From the NCBI GenBank assembly GCA_029259455.1, contig JAPDIT010000052.1, positions 1 through 14,467 of the forward strand: 14,467 nt of DNA, read 5' to 3'. Origin of the DNA: Archaeoglobi archaeon. GTDB lineage: Archaea; Halobacteriota; Archaeoglobi; Archaeoglobales; Archaeoglobaceae. The notes beneath the pieces are model-generated. The model worked only from the letters and a program-made list of their open reading frames with translations. It had not been told where the DNA came from and did no database searches. The position numbers and the translations under genes were made by a program. Below, in pieces: positions 7,630-14,467 of the stretch (positions are counted from its first letter, which is position 1; each line of letters starts with the position of its first letter).

Positions 7630-8148
7630 TCATCCCTCCATTATCCCGAACATGTATCCGTGCTCCTTCACGACTCTGGTTTCTCTCAACAGCTGTCTGA
7701 ACTTCTCCAGCAAATCTTCTCTCGTTGCAACGGTCTTTATCTCTGGCAGATCAAGCTCCTCTCTCATCGGATTTACCACATTCTGAGTGTGACCTCTCTC
7801 GTAAATCTCAGTTAAAGCCTGAGGAATGTAGGTTTCATCCTCCAAGCACTGCCACCTCCTTATTGCAAGAACTATTTCAAACGGCCTCGCTTCTCTCGGA
7901 CAGCGTTCCTCACAGCCAGTGCACGTTACGCACATCCAGGGACTCTCATCCTCTATTAGCACTTCAGCCAGCCCCAGCTTGGCGATGTGAATCAGTCTTT
8001 TCACACTAAGCGGTTCATCAGCTATGCCGGTTGGGCAGTCAGCTACGCACGTTCCGCACTGGTAACATTTCAGCAGATCTTCACCCCCAACCTCAACAAT
8101 TTGCTTCACAAGTTCCGGATCTCTCTCTTCTTTCAGATTAATGGGCAT
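7630..8148 (-). CDS. hdrC: Heterodisulfide reductase subunit C (HdrC)
   Basis: This is the electron-transfer subunit that links HdrA to HdrB, 172 residues. Two [4Fe-4S] ferredoxin motifs are visible: CYQCGTCVADCP (C28, C31, C34, C38) and CVTCTGCEERCPREARP (C73, C76, C79, C83). The second is the hallmark HdrC sequence. There is no membrane segment, so this is the soluble HdrABC type, not the membrane HdrDE type. A GGGGTGGT ribosome binding site lies a few bases before the ATG. The gene follows flxA by 11 nt and is followed by hdrB. The C-terminal 60 residues are helical and charged without further cysteines, and would pack on HdrB. Confidence 0.94.
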   Translation of the reverse strand: MPINLKEERDPELVKQIVEVGGEDLLKCYQCGTCVADCPTGIADEPLSVKRLIHIAKLGLAEVLIEDESPWMCVTCTGCEERCPREARPFEIVLAIRRWQCLEDETYIPQALTEIYERGHTQNVVNPMREELDLPEIKTVATREDLLEKFRQLLRETRVVKEHGYMFGIMEG

Positions 8149-8159
8149 ACTACCACCCC

Positions 8160-9005
8160 TTACGCTTCCTCAAGTAATCTTGAAAGTTCATCATATCTGA
8201 ACACCGGCCCATCCCTGCAAACGTAAACGCTCTCAAGCTTGCATTTTCCGCATTTACCAATTCCACACTTCATTCTCCTTTCAAGTGTTGTGTATATCTG
8301 ATTCTCTTTGAATCCCAAATCCTTCAGCACTCCAAGAGTTATCTTTATCATTATCGGCGGACCGCAGGTTATAGCAATTGTGTCCTTCGGGTCTGGCTTA
8401 ATCCTCTTCAAATTGTCCGGCACGAATCCAACAAAATACGGCCAGTCAGGCTCCGGGTTGTCTATAGAGAGCTCAACATTGTAACCCTGCTCTTTAAGCT
8501 GGAAAAGCTCATCCTTGTAGCACAGGTCTTTGGATGTTCTCGCCCCGTAAACGATTGTGAGGTCTCCATAATCCTTCTCGTTGTCGATAACATACTGGTA
8601 GATTGATCTCAAGGGAGTTTGGCCAATACCACCACCGATGGTGATTATGTTCATACCCTTCCACTCTTCAAGCGGAAATCCTCTGCCCAAAGGTCCTCTT
8701 ATTCCCACAACATCTCCGACCTCCATCTCGTGCAACTTCGTCGTCACCTTTCCCGTCTTGAGGACACTGAACTCAAGGTCGGGACGAGTGGGGGAGTTGG
8801 CTATGGTGAACCAGCTCTCACCCCTCCCGAAGACCGAAACGAGGCATCCCTGCCCAGACTGGTAGTCAAATCTCTCTCTCTCGATAAGCCTGATTTTGAA
8901 TGTCTTTATCGGCCTGACTCCCTTCACTTCATCTCGAATCTCTACAATTTCGGCCTTGTAAGGCAAATACGGATTTTTCATTGGCTCATCAAGAACGGAA
9001 CTCAT
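8160..9005 (-). CDS. flxA: FlxA-like NAD(P)H-binding flavin/[2Fe-2S] oxidoreductase subunit
   Basis: This 281-residue protein of the ferredoxin-NADP reductase superfamily resembles sulfhydrogenase gamma subunit and PyrK. The FAD-binding barrel (about 12-115) contains WFTIANSPT (65-73) and GPLGRGFPL (104-112). The NAD(P) domain has IGGGIGQTPLRS (123-134) and CGPPIMI (214-220). The C-terminal [2Fe-2S] site is C247, C252, C255, C263 in MKCGIGKCGKC and YVCRDGPVF. It would oxidize NADH or NADPH and feed electrons through FlxB, FlxC and FlxD to HdrA; in Desulfovibrio the homologous FlxABCD-HdrABC uses NADH. Which pyridine nucleotide is used cannot be decided by eye, and F420 has no obvious site in this subunit. 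It starts 4 nt after flxB and precedes hdrC. The flx name is assigned from gene context plus domains. Confidence 0.88.
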   Translation of the reverse strand: MSSVLDEPMKNPYLPYKAEIVEIRDEVKGVRPIKTFKIRLIERERFDYQSGQGCLVSVFGRGESWFTIANSPTRPDLEFSVLKTGKVTTKLHEMEVGDVVGIRGPLGRGFPLEEWKGMNIITIGGGIGQTPLRSIYQYVIDNEKDYGDLTIVYGARTSKDLCYKDELFQLKEQGYNVELSIDNPEPDWPYFVGFVPDNLKRIKPDPKDTIAITCGPPIMIKITLGVLKDLGFKENQIYTTLERRMKCGIGKCGKCKLESVYVCRDGPVFRYDELSRLLEEA

Positions 9006-9009
9006 TGTT

Positions 9010-10008
9010 TCACACCCCCGACGGAATATTGTTGATTACCTCAGCAATATCTATACCCACAGGACAGGCTGCAATGCACCTTCCGCATCCCACACAGTAA
9101 AACTCTCCTTTCCTGACAAGCATGTAGTAGAACTTGTCATAGAACCTGTTTCTCAACCTCTGCCATTTCTCTCTCCTTGGATTGTGGCTTGAGCTCTCGA
9201 GTGTGTGCAGAGGGAACTGACAGCTATCCCAAGCTCTTATTCTGACACCCTTAAGCTCACCGTCATCGAATATGTCGAAGCAGAAGCAGGTCGGGCAGAG
9301 ATACGTGCATATTCCGCAACTCACGCAGTTCTCTGCAACCTCCTTCCAGTAGTCGCTGTTAAAGGCTTCGGCCATCCTCTCCTTCAGATTCTCCGTGTTT
9401 ACACTTCTAACGAATGAGCTGAGCACTTTCTGCTCAAGCTCCTTCTTTCTGCTCACATCCTCATCGCTCGCATCGCTTAGATCAAATTTTGAAGCTACAG
9501 CTTCTCCTTTTTCACTCCGAATCTCCACAACCTGCTTATCACCCAGCTCTGTTACGATGATATCCGCGTAATCACTCTTGAATGGACTCAAACCAACACT
9601 CGTGCAGAAACAGTAATCACCAGCCTCGTTGCAGGCGTAGCCAACAACAAGCAGATTCTTCCTTTTCGCCTCATAATACGGATCGGTGATGTCCTCAAGA
9701 AATACTCTGTCCATGAGCCTTAATCCCTGTATGTCGCATGGCCTGATTCCAACAATGGCAGTTTTGTCTGCCTGAGCAGGAATTTCTTCAACCCACTCGC
9801 CGTACTTCATCAGAACCTCATTTTCGGGGAAAGTTACATCCTTCGGTGACCTCCTAGTGTTTATGTAGTCGAAATCGACCTCATCGGCATTTTCAACAAC
9901 CTTGAAAACGTGATAGTTCTTCTCCTTAACCGGAGCATAAACTCTGTATCCGTCATCGAGCAGTTTTGCAACAACATCCTTCAGGAAATTACCTTCGTAG
10001 ACTTTCAT
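9010..10008 (-). CDS. flxB: FlxB-like iron-sulfur subunit (sulfhydrogenase beta / AsrA family)
   Basis: A 332-residue soluble electron-transfer protein. The N-terminal half resembles sulfhydrogenase beta and anaerobic sulfite reductase A, with VGIRPCDIQGLR (C91) and NEAGDYCFC (C133, C135). The C-terminal half carries a two-cluster ferredoxin: C228, C231, C234, C238 with the distinctive extra LCPTCFC (C241, C243), and C305, C308, C311, C315. It is expected to relay electrons between the NAD(P)H-oxidizing FlxA and the rest of the complex. ATG 10008 is chosen because GGGGTGA (10014-10020) is 5 nt upstream; the in-frame ATG at 10014 and GTG at 10017 overlap that site. The TGA inside this site is also the flxC stop. 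The protein is a recognisable paralogue of the next gene upstream, flxC. Confidence 0.87.
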   Translation of the reverse strand: MKVYEGNFLKDVVAKLLDDGYRVYAPVKEKNYHVFKVVENADEVDFDYINTRRSPKDVTFPENEVLMKYGEWVEEIPAQADKTAIVGIRPCDIQGLRLMDRVFLEDITDPYYEAKRKNLLVVGYACNEAGDYCFCTSVGLSPFKSDYADIIVTELGDKQVVEIRSEKGEAVASKFDLSDASDEDVSRKKELEQKVLSSFVRSVNTENLKERMAEAFNSDYWKEVAENCVSCGICTYLCPTCFCFDIFDDGELKGVRIRAWDSCQFPLHTLESSSHNPRREKWQRLRNRFYDKFYYMLVRKGEFYCVGCGRCIAACPVGIDIAEVINNIPSGV

Positions 10009-10013
10009 CAGCA

Positions 10014-10020
10014 TCACCCC
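10014..10020 (-). promoter_or_regulatory. Ribosome binding site of flxB containing the flxC stop codon
   Basis: GGGGTGA on the minus strand, where the last three bases are the flxC TGA. It lies 5 nt before ATG 10008 and decides that start over two closer upstream candidates. A ribosome ending flxC would cover this site, so translation is probably coupled. Confidence 0.7.
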
Positions 10021-10988
10021 TCTGGAAGAATGTCAAGCTTTGAGAGGAACGGTATCTCCTCATCCGGGCTGTAGTTGAAAACCTCGTAAACGACTTTCTT
10101 GAGCTTCCTCTCCAGCTTCAACAATGGTAGCTCCATCGGACAAGCTCTCTCGCACTCTCCACAACCAGCACACCTTCCTGCGTGGTGCAGCACTCTTATA
10201 AGGTGATACACCATGTTGTCGGAAGCATTCACAGTCTTTCCGAGAACTCTTGGATATGCGGCCTTCTCCTCAGCCGGAGTCATTGGTGAAACCGCAAGGT
10301 TTGATGGGTCTACAAGGCACTCCTCACAGTAGCAGAGCGGGCAGACCTGCCTGCATGCGTGACAGCGTATGCATTTGCTGAAAACTTCCATCCAGTAGCT
10401 CCACCTTTCCTCCCTGTCAAGCTTTTCAAACTCCTCTATGTCCGAAAAGTCCAGTTTTCCCTCTCTCGGCTCTCCTATTAACACATCGTAATCCTTTGGT
10501 GTGGGCTGCTCGCAGTAAAGGCAGTTCTCAAAAATGACCTCACTGAACGGAATTCTCTGCTCCTCTCCATTAGCCTTAACGATAACTTCATCACCGACAA
10601 GCTCGACACTCTCGATTTCGGGAAGGCGGAATTTGACAGCGTTTCTGAACTTCCTGTAGTCAATCACTCCCGGGCAGGAAACACCGATGATGTACAATCT
10701 TTCCCTTTCAATCTTCTCTTCCTTCTCAAGCTGCTTTAGTGCCCTTGCATCGCACCCCTTCGCAATCACCGCAATCTTACCATCGGATTTCATCAGATCC
10801 ATCACGATTCTTGCAGGATTGTTGAAGGAAAGAGGTGAGAATGACATCCTGTCAACCTCATCGGGTTTGAGAACTTTCAGAACCTCTCTCGGCTCTCCCC
10901 GCTTTCTAACAAAGCCGACTATGTAGCTGATGTCATCGGGAAGCTTTCTGCACTCCTCCTTAATTTTTTCAAGAATTTCGGAGTTCAT
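10014..10988 (-). CDS. flxC: FlxC-like iron-sulfur subunit with FrhB-like N-terminal domain
   Basis: A 324-residue protein. The N-terminal half looks like the FrhB/FdhB family: VIAKGCDARAL (C79), GVSCPGVID (C105) and ENCLYC (C156, C159). The C-terminal half is a dicluster ferredoxin: C206, C209, C212, C216 with LCYCEEC (C219, C221, C224), then C273, C276, C279, C283. FrhB proteins bind FAD and F420, so a flavin or F420 site here cannot be excluded; no diagnostic residues can be confirmed by eye. In the Flx scheme it is an electron relay to FlxD and HdrA. The ATG at 10988 overlaps the flxD stop in an ATGA junction and follows GGAGGA by about 8 nt. Its order D-C-B-A supports the Flx assignment. 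Confidence 0.85.
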   Translation of the reverse strand: MNSEILEKIKEECRKLPDDISYIVGFVRKRGEPREVLKVLKPDEVDRMSFSPLSFNNPARIVMDLMKSDGKIAVIAKGCDARALKQLEKEEKIERERLYIIGVSCPGVIDYRKFRNAVKFRLPEIESVELVGDEVIVKANGEEQRIPFSEVIFENCLYCEQPTPKDYDVLIGEPREGKLDFSDIEEFEKLDREERWSYWMEVFSKCIRCHACRQVCPLCYCEECLVDPSNLAVSPMTPAEEKAAYPRVLGKTVNASDNMVYHLIRVLHHAGRCAGCGECERACPMELPLLKLERKLKKVVYEVFNYSPDEEIPFLSKLDILPEG

Positions 10989-11404
10989 TCTATCTTCCTC
11001 CTCAACTTTTCTTGCGGGCCCATCTCCTTAATTTTCTGGGTAAAAGCGGTCATCTCTTCTGCAAACAGCTTTCCTTCCGAAGCCGAGGCCCACAGAAGCT
11101 TGAACCTCTCACCATCAAAACCGACGAACTTCATCAGTTCCTTCAAAAGTATGTACCTCTTCTTGGCGTAGTAGTTTCCGACGGTGTAGTGGCAGTCTCC
11201 TGGATGGCAGCCTGCTATAACAACACCATCAGCCCCCTGCCTGAATGCCCTCAGAACCCATCCGGGGTTTACCATTCCTGAACACATCACTCTGATTATC
11301 TTCACATTGTCCGGATACTTCAGCCTGCTCGTTCCTGCCAGATCCGCACCGGCATAGCTGCACCAGTTACATGCAAAGGTTATGATTTTGGGATCAAACT
11401 CCAT
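10985..11404 (-). CDS. flxD: FlxD/MvhD-type [2Fe-2S] adaptor subunit
   Basis: A 139-residue protein of the MvhD/FlpD family, which connects an electron donor module to HdrA. Conserved features are FACNWCSYAGADLAG (C12, C15), RVMCSGMV (C41), and AGCHPGDCHY (C66, C71), the [2Fe-2S] ligand set, followed by LLWASASEG (103-111). In methanogens it bridges MvhAG hydrogenase to HdrA; here no hydrogenase gene is visible and FlxABC take that place. ATG 11404 is preferred because GAGGTGA (11410-11416) stands 5 nt upstream; the in-frame ATG at 11410 and GTG at 11413 overlap that site. It follows hdrA directly. Length and motifs match a stand-alone MvhD; it is not fused to HdrA as in some other organisms. 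Confidence 0.93.
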   Translation of the reverse strand: MEFDPKIITFACNWCSYAGADLAGTSRLKYPDNVKIIRVMCSGMVNPGWVLRAFRQGADGVVIAGCHPGDCHYTVGNYYAKKRYILLKELMKFVGFDGERFKLLWASASEGKLFAEEMTAFTQKIKEMGPQEKLRRKIE

Positions 11405-11409
11405 GCACA

Positions 11410-11416
11410 TCACCTC
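11410..11416 (-). promoter_or_regulatory. Ribosome binding site of flxD containing the hdrA stop codon
   Basis: GAGGTGA on the minus strand; its TGA terminates hdrA. It is 5 nt before ATG 11404 and fixes the flxD start. The arrangement couples flxD translation to hdrA. Confidence 0.7.
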
Positions 11417-14400
11417 GCCAGTATCACATCTACCTCTTCCAGAGCATCAACCATGTCCTTAATCTGGTTGAACGTGAATCCCTTAACGACTATCGCAGCC
11501 TTTGGACAGGTAGCACTACAAACACCACAGCCGAGGCAGACTGCTTTGTTTACTGTAGCCTTACGCTCCACCCCCACCCTCGTCTCGTACTCTGTTATCT
11601 CGATTGCGTTAACCGGGCAGGCTTTGACGCACATTCCGCATGCATCGCACCTCTCCTTGACAACTTCTGCCTTGGTGGCCTCCATGATTATCTTGTCCTT
11701 GGTCAGTACTGTCAGAGCCCTTGAGACGGCAGCGTAGGCGAGGGATATCGTTTCAGGTATTAAGCGGGGGCTGTGAGCCATTCCCGCCAGAAATACACCC
11801 TCACTAGCGAAGTCAACAGGACGGAGCTTCGGATGAGCTTCGAGGAAGAAGCCGTTGGCGTCGAGCGGAACCTTGAGAAGTTTCGAAATCTCCTCGTTTT
11901 CATCGTTGGGGACGGTTGCAGCACTCAGAACCACATACTCCGGCTCAGCGATGATTGTATCTCCGAGAATTTCATCGTAGAACTCCACAACAAGCCTTCC
12001 GTCCTCAACCCTCACTTTTGGTGGGTTATCTGGGTCGTAGCGGACAAACACGACTCCCTTCTCCGCTACTTCCTTGTAGTACTTCTCAAGGAAGCCGTAT
12101 GTTCTTATATCCCTGTACAGAATCATGACGTTGGCATCCGGATTAAGCTCCTTCAGCTTGAGAGCGTTCTTTATCGCAGTCTGACAGCATATCCTGCTGC
12201 AGTACGGCCTCTCATCATTTCTGCTACCCACACACTGGATCATTATCACGTCATTCGGAACATCCCTGTTGACGAGCATGTGCTCGAACTCAACCTGCGT
12301 CACAACTCTGGGATGCTCGCCGTAGAGATACTCCCTCGGCTTGTACTCCTTAGCTCCAGTAGCGACGATGACAACGCCGTGCTGAACCTCCTCAACACCC
12401 TCTTCAGTCACTATCCTGCTCGTGTAGTTTCCGACGAAGCCCTCAATACTCTCAACTCTCGCCTTCTTGTAAACCTTGATCAGCGGGTTGCTTTCCACCT
12501 TTTCAACAAGCTCCCTCAGCAACTCCTGCGGGTCTTTGCCGTCTATGGTGTAGTATATGTGCTGCAGATTGCCACCGAGCTTCTCCTCCTTCTCAACCAG
12601 AAATATCTCGATTCCCTGATTTGCAAGCTCCAGAGCAGCGGTCATCCCTGCAAGCCCACCGCCGATAACAAGCGCCTTCTTCGTTACATCGACCTCTATG
12701 TACTGCAGCGGCTCAAGATCCCTAGCCTTCGCAACACCAGCTGCCACAAGCTCCATCGCCTTCTTAGTGGCTCTTTCCCTGTCAGTGTGCACCCAAGAGC
12801 AGTGCTCTCTTATATTCACAAACTCGAACAGGTATGGGTTGAGTCCGGCTTCTCTCAGCGTGTTCCTGAAAAGCTGCTCGTGAGTTCTGGGGGTGCAGGC
12901 AGCGACAACAACTCTGTTCAGGTTGTAATCTCTTATTGCCTGCTTAATTCTCTCCTGAGAATCGGCGGAGCAGGTAAAAAGCAGGTGGTCGGCAAATACA
13001 ACGTCATCAAGCGTCTTGGCAAATTCGGCAACCCTCTCCACATCAACCATCGAAGCGATGTTTATACCGCAGTGGCAGACAAACACACCAATTCTCGGTG
13101 GCTCACCGGTAACATCCCTCTCCGGCGGGTACTCCTTCTTTGTTATCAGCTTCCCTCTCTCGGAGGCGATTATGCTCGAAGCTTTTGCCGCTGCACCGCT
13201 CGCCTGAGCCACGCTTTCCGGAATGTCCTTTGGCTCTGATGCAACACCTGCAACATAAATTCCGGGCTTTGATGTGGAGATCGGGTTGAACGTGTCGGTC
13301 TCAACAAAACCGTATTCGTTAAGATCAATGCCGAGAATTTCGGCATACCTCTTCATATCTTCCGGCGGTTCGAAGCCAACTGAGAGGACTACAAGGTCGA
13401 ACTCTTCTTCGTAGCTCCTCCCATCCTTTTCGTACTTTAGAAGCAGGTTTCCGTTCTTCTTTTGCATTACCATAGAAACTCTCCCTCTGTGGTACTTCAC
13501 TCCATACTCCTCTTCAGCCCTCTTCGCATACTCTTCAAAGCCTTTACCGAACGTTCTGAGGTCCATTATGAAGACGTGAATCTCTGCATCTGGAATGTGC
13601 TCCTTTGCAATGATTGCGTGCTTTGTTGCATAGGTGCAGCAGACGGACGAGCAGTATTCGTTCGCTTTTGCGTCTCTGCTGCACACACACTGAATTATAC
13701 CAATCTTCTTCGGCTCTTTACCATCAGAAGGGCGAGCCACGTGTCCCTCAAACGGACCGGTTGCTGAAAGCAGTCTTTCGAACTGGATGCTTGTTATAAC
13801 GTTCGGGAAAATTCCATATCCGTATTCTTCTCTCTTAACCGGGTCAGCGAGCTTACCTCCGGGAGTAAGGATGATTGTGCCAACGTTAATGGTGATTTCC
13901 TCTTCCTTCTGATTGTAGTCAATGGCTTTAGCCACACAGACGTTCTGGCAGATTCCACATCCGATACACTTGCTTTTATCAATCGAGTAAACCTTGGGGA
14001 CTGCCTGCGGATAGCGGAGGAATATGGCGGAGCGATAGCTCAAGCCTTCATTGTATTCATCAATCGCACTCACCGGACAGGCTTCGCTGCACGCTCCACA
14101 ACCTGTACACTTAGCTGGATCAACATAGAGTGGTTTTTTCTTGATCTTAACCTTGAAGTTTCCCGCCTCACCCTCCACACCCACAAGCTCAGCGTTGTTT
14201 ATTATCTCAATGTTCTCGTGCCTCCCCACCTCATTGAGCTTCGGTGAGAGGATGCACATCGAACAGTCGTTGGTAGGGAATGTTTTGTCGAGCTGGGACA
14301 TTCTTCCGCCGATTGCCGGAAGTTTTTCAAGCAGATAAACCTTGAATCCGGACTCCGCCAAGTCTAAGGCAGACTGAATCCCCGCAATTCCACCCCCGAT

Positions 14401-14424
14401 AACCAGAACCGCACCAACTGGCAT
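11410..14424 (-). CDS. hdrA: Heterodisulfide reductase subunit A (HdrA), tandem two-flavin fusion
   Basis: A 1004-residue protein; a single HdrA is about 650. Module 1 (1-425): FAD motif VIGGGIAG (8-15), HdrA signature NDCSMCILSPKL (52-63), inserted ferredoxin (C106, C109, C112, C116; C153, C156, C159, C163), QCVCSRD with C258, C262, C263, and GIYVAGVASEPKDIPES (388-404). Module 2 (443-1004): HdrA N-terminal cluster domain (FVCHCGIN C450, C452; C485; C510 in VAACTPRTHE; C542), a second FAD motif VIGGGLAG (586-593), QCVGSRN with C742, C746, C747, and a C-terminal ferredoxin (C926, C929, C932, C936; C963, C966, C969, C973). Module 2 lacks the inserted ferredoxin; module 1 lacks N-terminal and C-terminal cluster domains. 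HdrA is the flavin site of electron bifurcation. ATG 14424 follows GGGGTGA by 4 nt; longer in-frame starts are less likely. Confidence 0.94.
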   Translation of the reverse strand: MPVGAVLVIGGGIAGIQSALDLAESGFKVYLLEKLPAIGGRMSQLDKTFPTNDCSMCILSPKLNEVGRHENIEIINNAELVGVEGEAGNFKVKIKKKPLYVDPAKCTGCGACSEACPVSAIDEYNEGLSYRSAIFLRYPQAVPKVYSIDKSKCIGCGICQNVCVAKAIDYNQKEEEITINVGTIILTPGGKLADPVKREEYGYGIFPNVITSIQFERLLSATGPFEGHVARPSDGKEPKKIGIIQCVCSRDAKANEYCSSVCCTYATKHAIIAKEHIPDAEIHVFIMDLRTFGKGFEEYAKRAEEEYGVKYHRGRVSMVMQKKNGNLLLKYEKDGRSYEEEFDLVVLSVGFEPPEDMKRYAEILGIDLNEYGFVETDTFNPISTSKPGIYVAGVASEPKDIPESVAQASGAAAKASSIIASERGKLITKKEYPPERDVTGEPPRIGVFVCHCGINIASMVDVERVAEFAKTLDDVVFADHLLFTCSADSQERIKQAIRDYNLNRVVVAACTPRTHEQLFRNTLREAGLNPYLFEFVNIREHCSWVHTDRERATKKAMELVAAGVAKARDLEPLQYIEVDVTKKALVIGGGLAGMTAALELANQGIEIFLVEKEEKLGGNLQHIYYTIDGKDPQELLRELVEKVESNPLIKVYKKARVESIEGFVGNYTSRIVTEEGVEEVQHGVVIVATGAKEYKPREYLYGEHPRVVTQVEFEHMLVNRDVPNDVIMIQCVGSRNDERPYCSRICCQTAIKNALKLKELNPDANVMILYRDIRTYGFLEKYYKEVAEKGVVFVRYDPDNPPKVRVEDGRLVVEFYDEILGDTIIAEPEYVVLSAATVPNDENEEISKLLKVPLDANGFFLEAHPKLRPVDFASEGVFLAGMAHSPRLIPETISLAYAAVSRALTVLTKDKIIMEATKAEVVKERCDACGMCVKACPVNAIEITEYETRVGVERKATVNKAVCLGCGVCSATCPKAAIVVKGFTFNQIKDMVDALEEVDVILAR

Positions 14425-14428
14425 CTTT

Positions 14429-14435
14429 TCACCCC
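14429..14435 (-). promoter_or_regulatory. Ribosome binding site of hdrA containing an upstream stop codon
   Basis: GGGGTGA on the minus strand, 4 nt before ATG 14424. Its TGA closes the reading frame that enters from the window edge. It decides the hdrA start, because longer in-frame TTG and ATG candidates have no such site. Confidence 0.7.
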
Positions 14436-14467
14436 TTTGCAGATACCACAACTTCTTCATCAATTTC
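14429..14467 (-). CDS. C-terminal end of an upstream gene (12 codons), unidentified
   Basis: In the frame offset from hdrA, the window edge reads EIDEEVVVSAKG followed by TGA at 14431-14429, 4 nt before the hdrA ATG. The composition is like that of a real acidic archaeal C-terminus, and the tight spacing matches the other junctions of the operon. hdrA is therefore probably not the first gene of its transcript. Twelve residues are too few to name the product. Confidence 0.5.
   Translation of the reverse strand, partial: EIDEEVVVSAKG

Noticed and set aside
11773..13239. A 488-codon open frame on the plus strand, opposite hdrA.
   Set aside because: It is antisense to the unmistakable HdrA coding sequence, has no recognisable motif and results from that gene's codon composition.

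Overview
The window looks like a chromosomal segment of a hyperthermophilic, sulfate-reducing archaeon of the genus Archaeoglobus or a close relative. The flap endonuclease at 4148-5158 closely resembles the A. fulgidus enzyme as I remember it, with scattered substitutions, so a different strain or species is likely. A fused di-myo-inositol-phosphate solute enzyme, heterodisulfide-reductase (Hdr) modules, GGTGA-type ribosome binding sites and TATA-driven, apparently leaderless genes all fit. The assignment rests on recognition, not on a database search.

Layout. (1) 1-2691, plus strand: end of a cysteine-rich CCG-domain (HdrB/HdrD-like) gene, then a GlcD/D-lactate-dehydrogenase-type FAD oxidase, then a GlcF/HdrD-type iron-sulfur partner. 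The last two each carry a single-base insertion that breaks the reading frame (about 884-885 and 2443-2446). They are either decayed genes or carry sequence errors. (2) 2692-2825: a 134-bp gap between convergent genes in which I see nothing convincing. (3) 2826-4097, minus strand: bifunctional CTP:inositol-1-phosphate cytidylyltransferase / di-myo-inositol-phosphate-phosphate synthase. (4) 4148-5661, plus strand: fen1 and a moaB-like gene, overlapping by 1 nt. The two divergent units share a very short region with one central TATA-like element. (5) 5645-6672, minus strand: an EamA-type transporter followed by a tiny zinc-ribbon protein whose 3' end overlaps moaB. (6) 6737-14467, minus strand: a seven-gene redox operon, transcribed hdrA - flxD - flxC - flxB - flxA - hdrC - hdrB, ending at a T-rich terminator. 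The tail of a further upstream gene is visible at the window edge.

The main system is the seven-gene operon. It has the parts of a FlxABCD-HdrABC complex, a soluble flavin-based electron-bifurcating machine. FlxA supplies an NAD(P)H-binding flavin/[2Fe-2S] module. FlxB and FlxC are paralogous iron-sulfur relays, FlxD is an MvhD-type [2Fe-2S] adaptor, HdrA carries the flavins, and HdrBC reduces a disulfide. No hydrogenase or formate dehydrogenase subunit is visible. The HdrA is unusual: a tandem two-flavoprotein fusion in which the cluster domains are split between the halves. Genes are tightly coupled, and at several junctions the upstream TGA stop lies inside the next gene's ribosome binding site. 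I found no RNA genes, CRISPR arrays, insertion sequences or integration sites.
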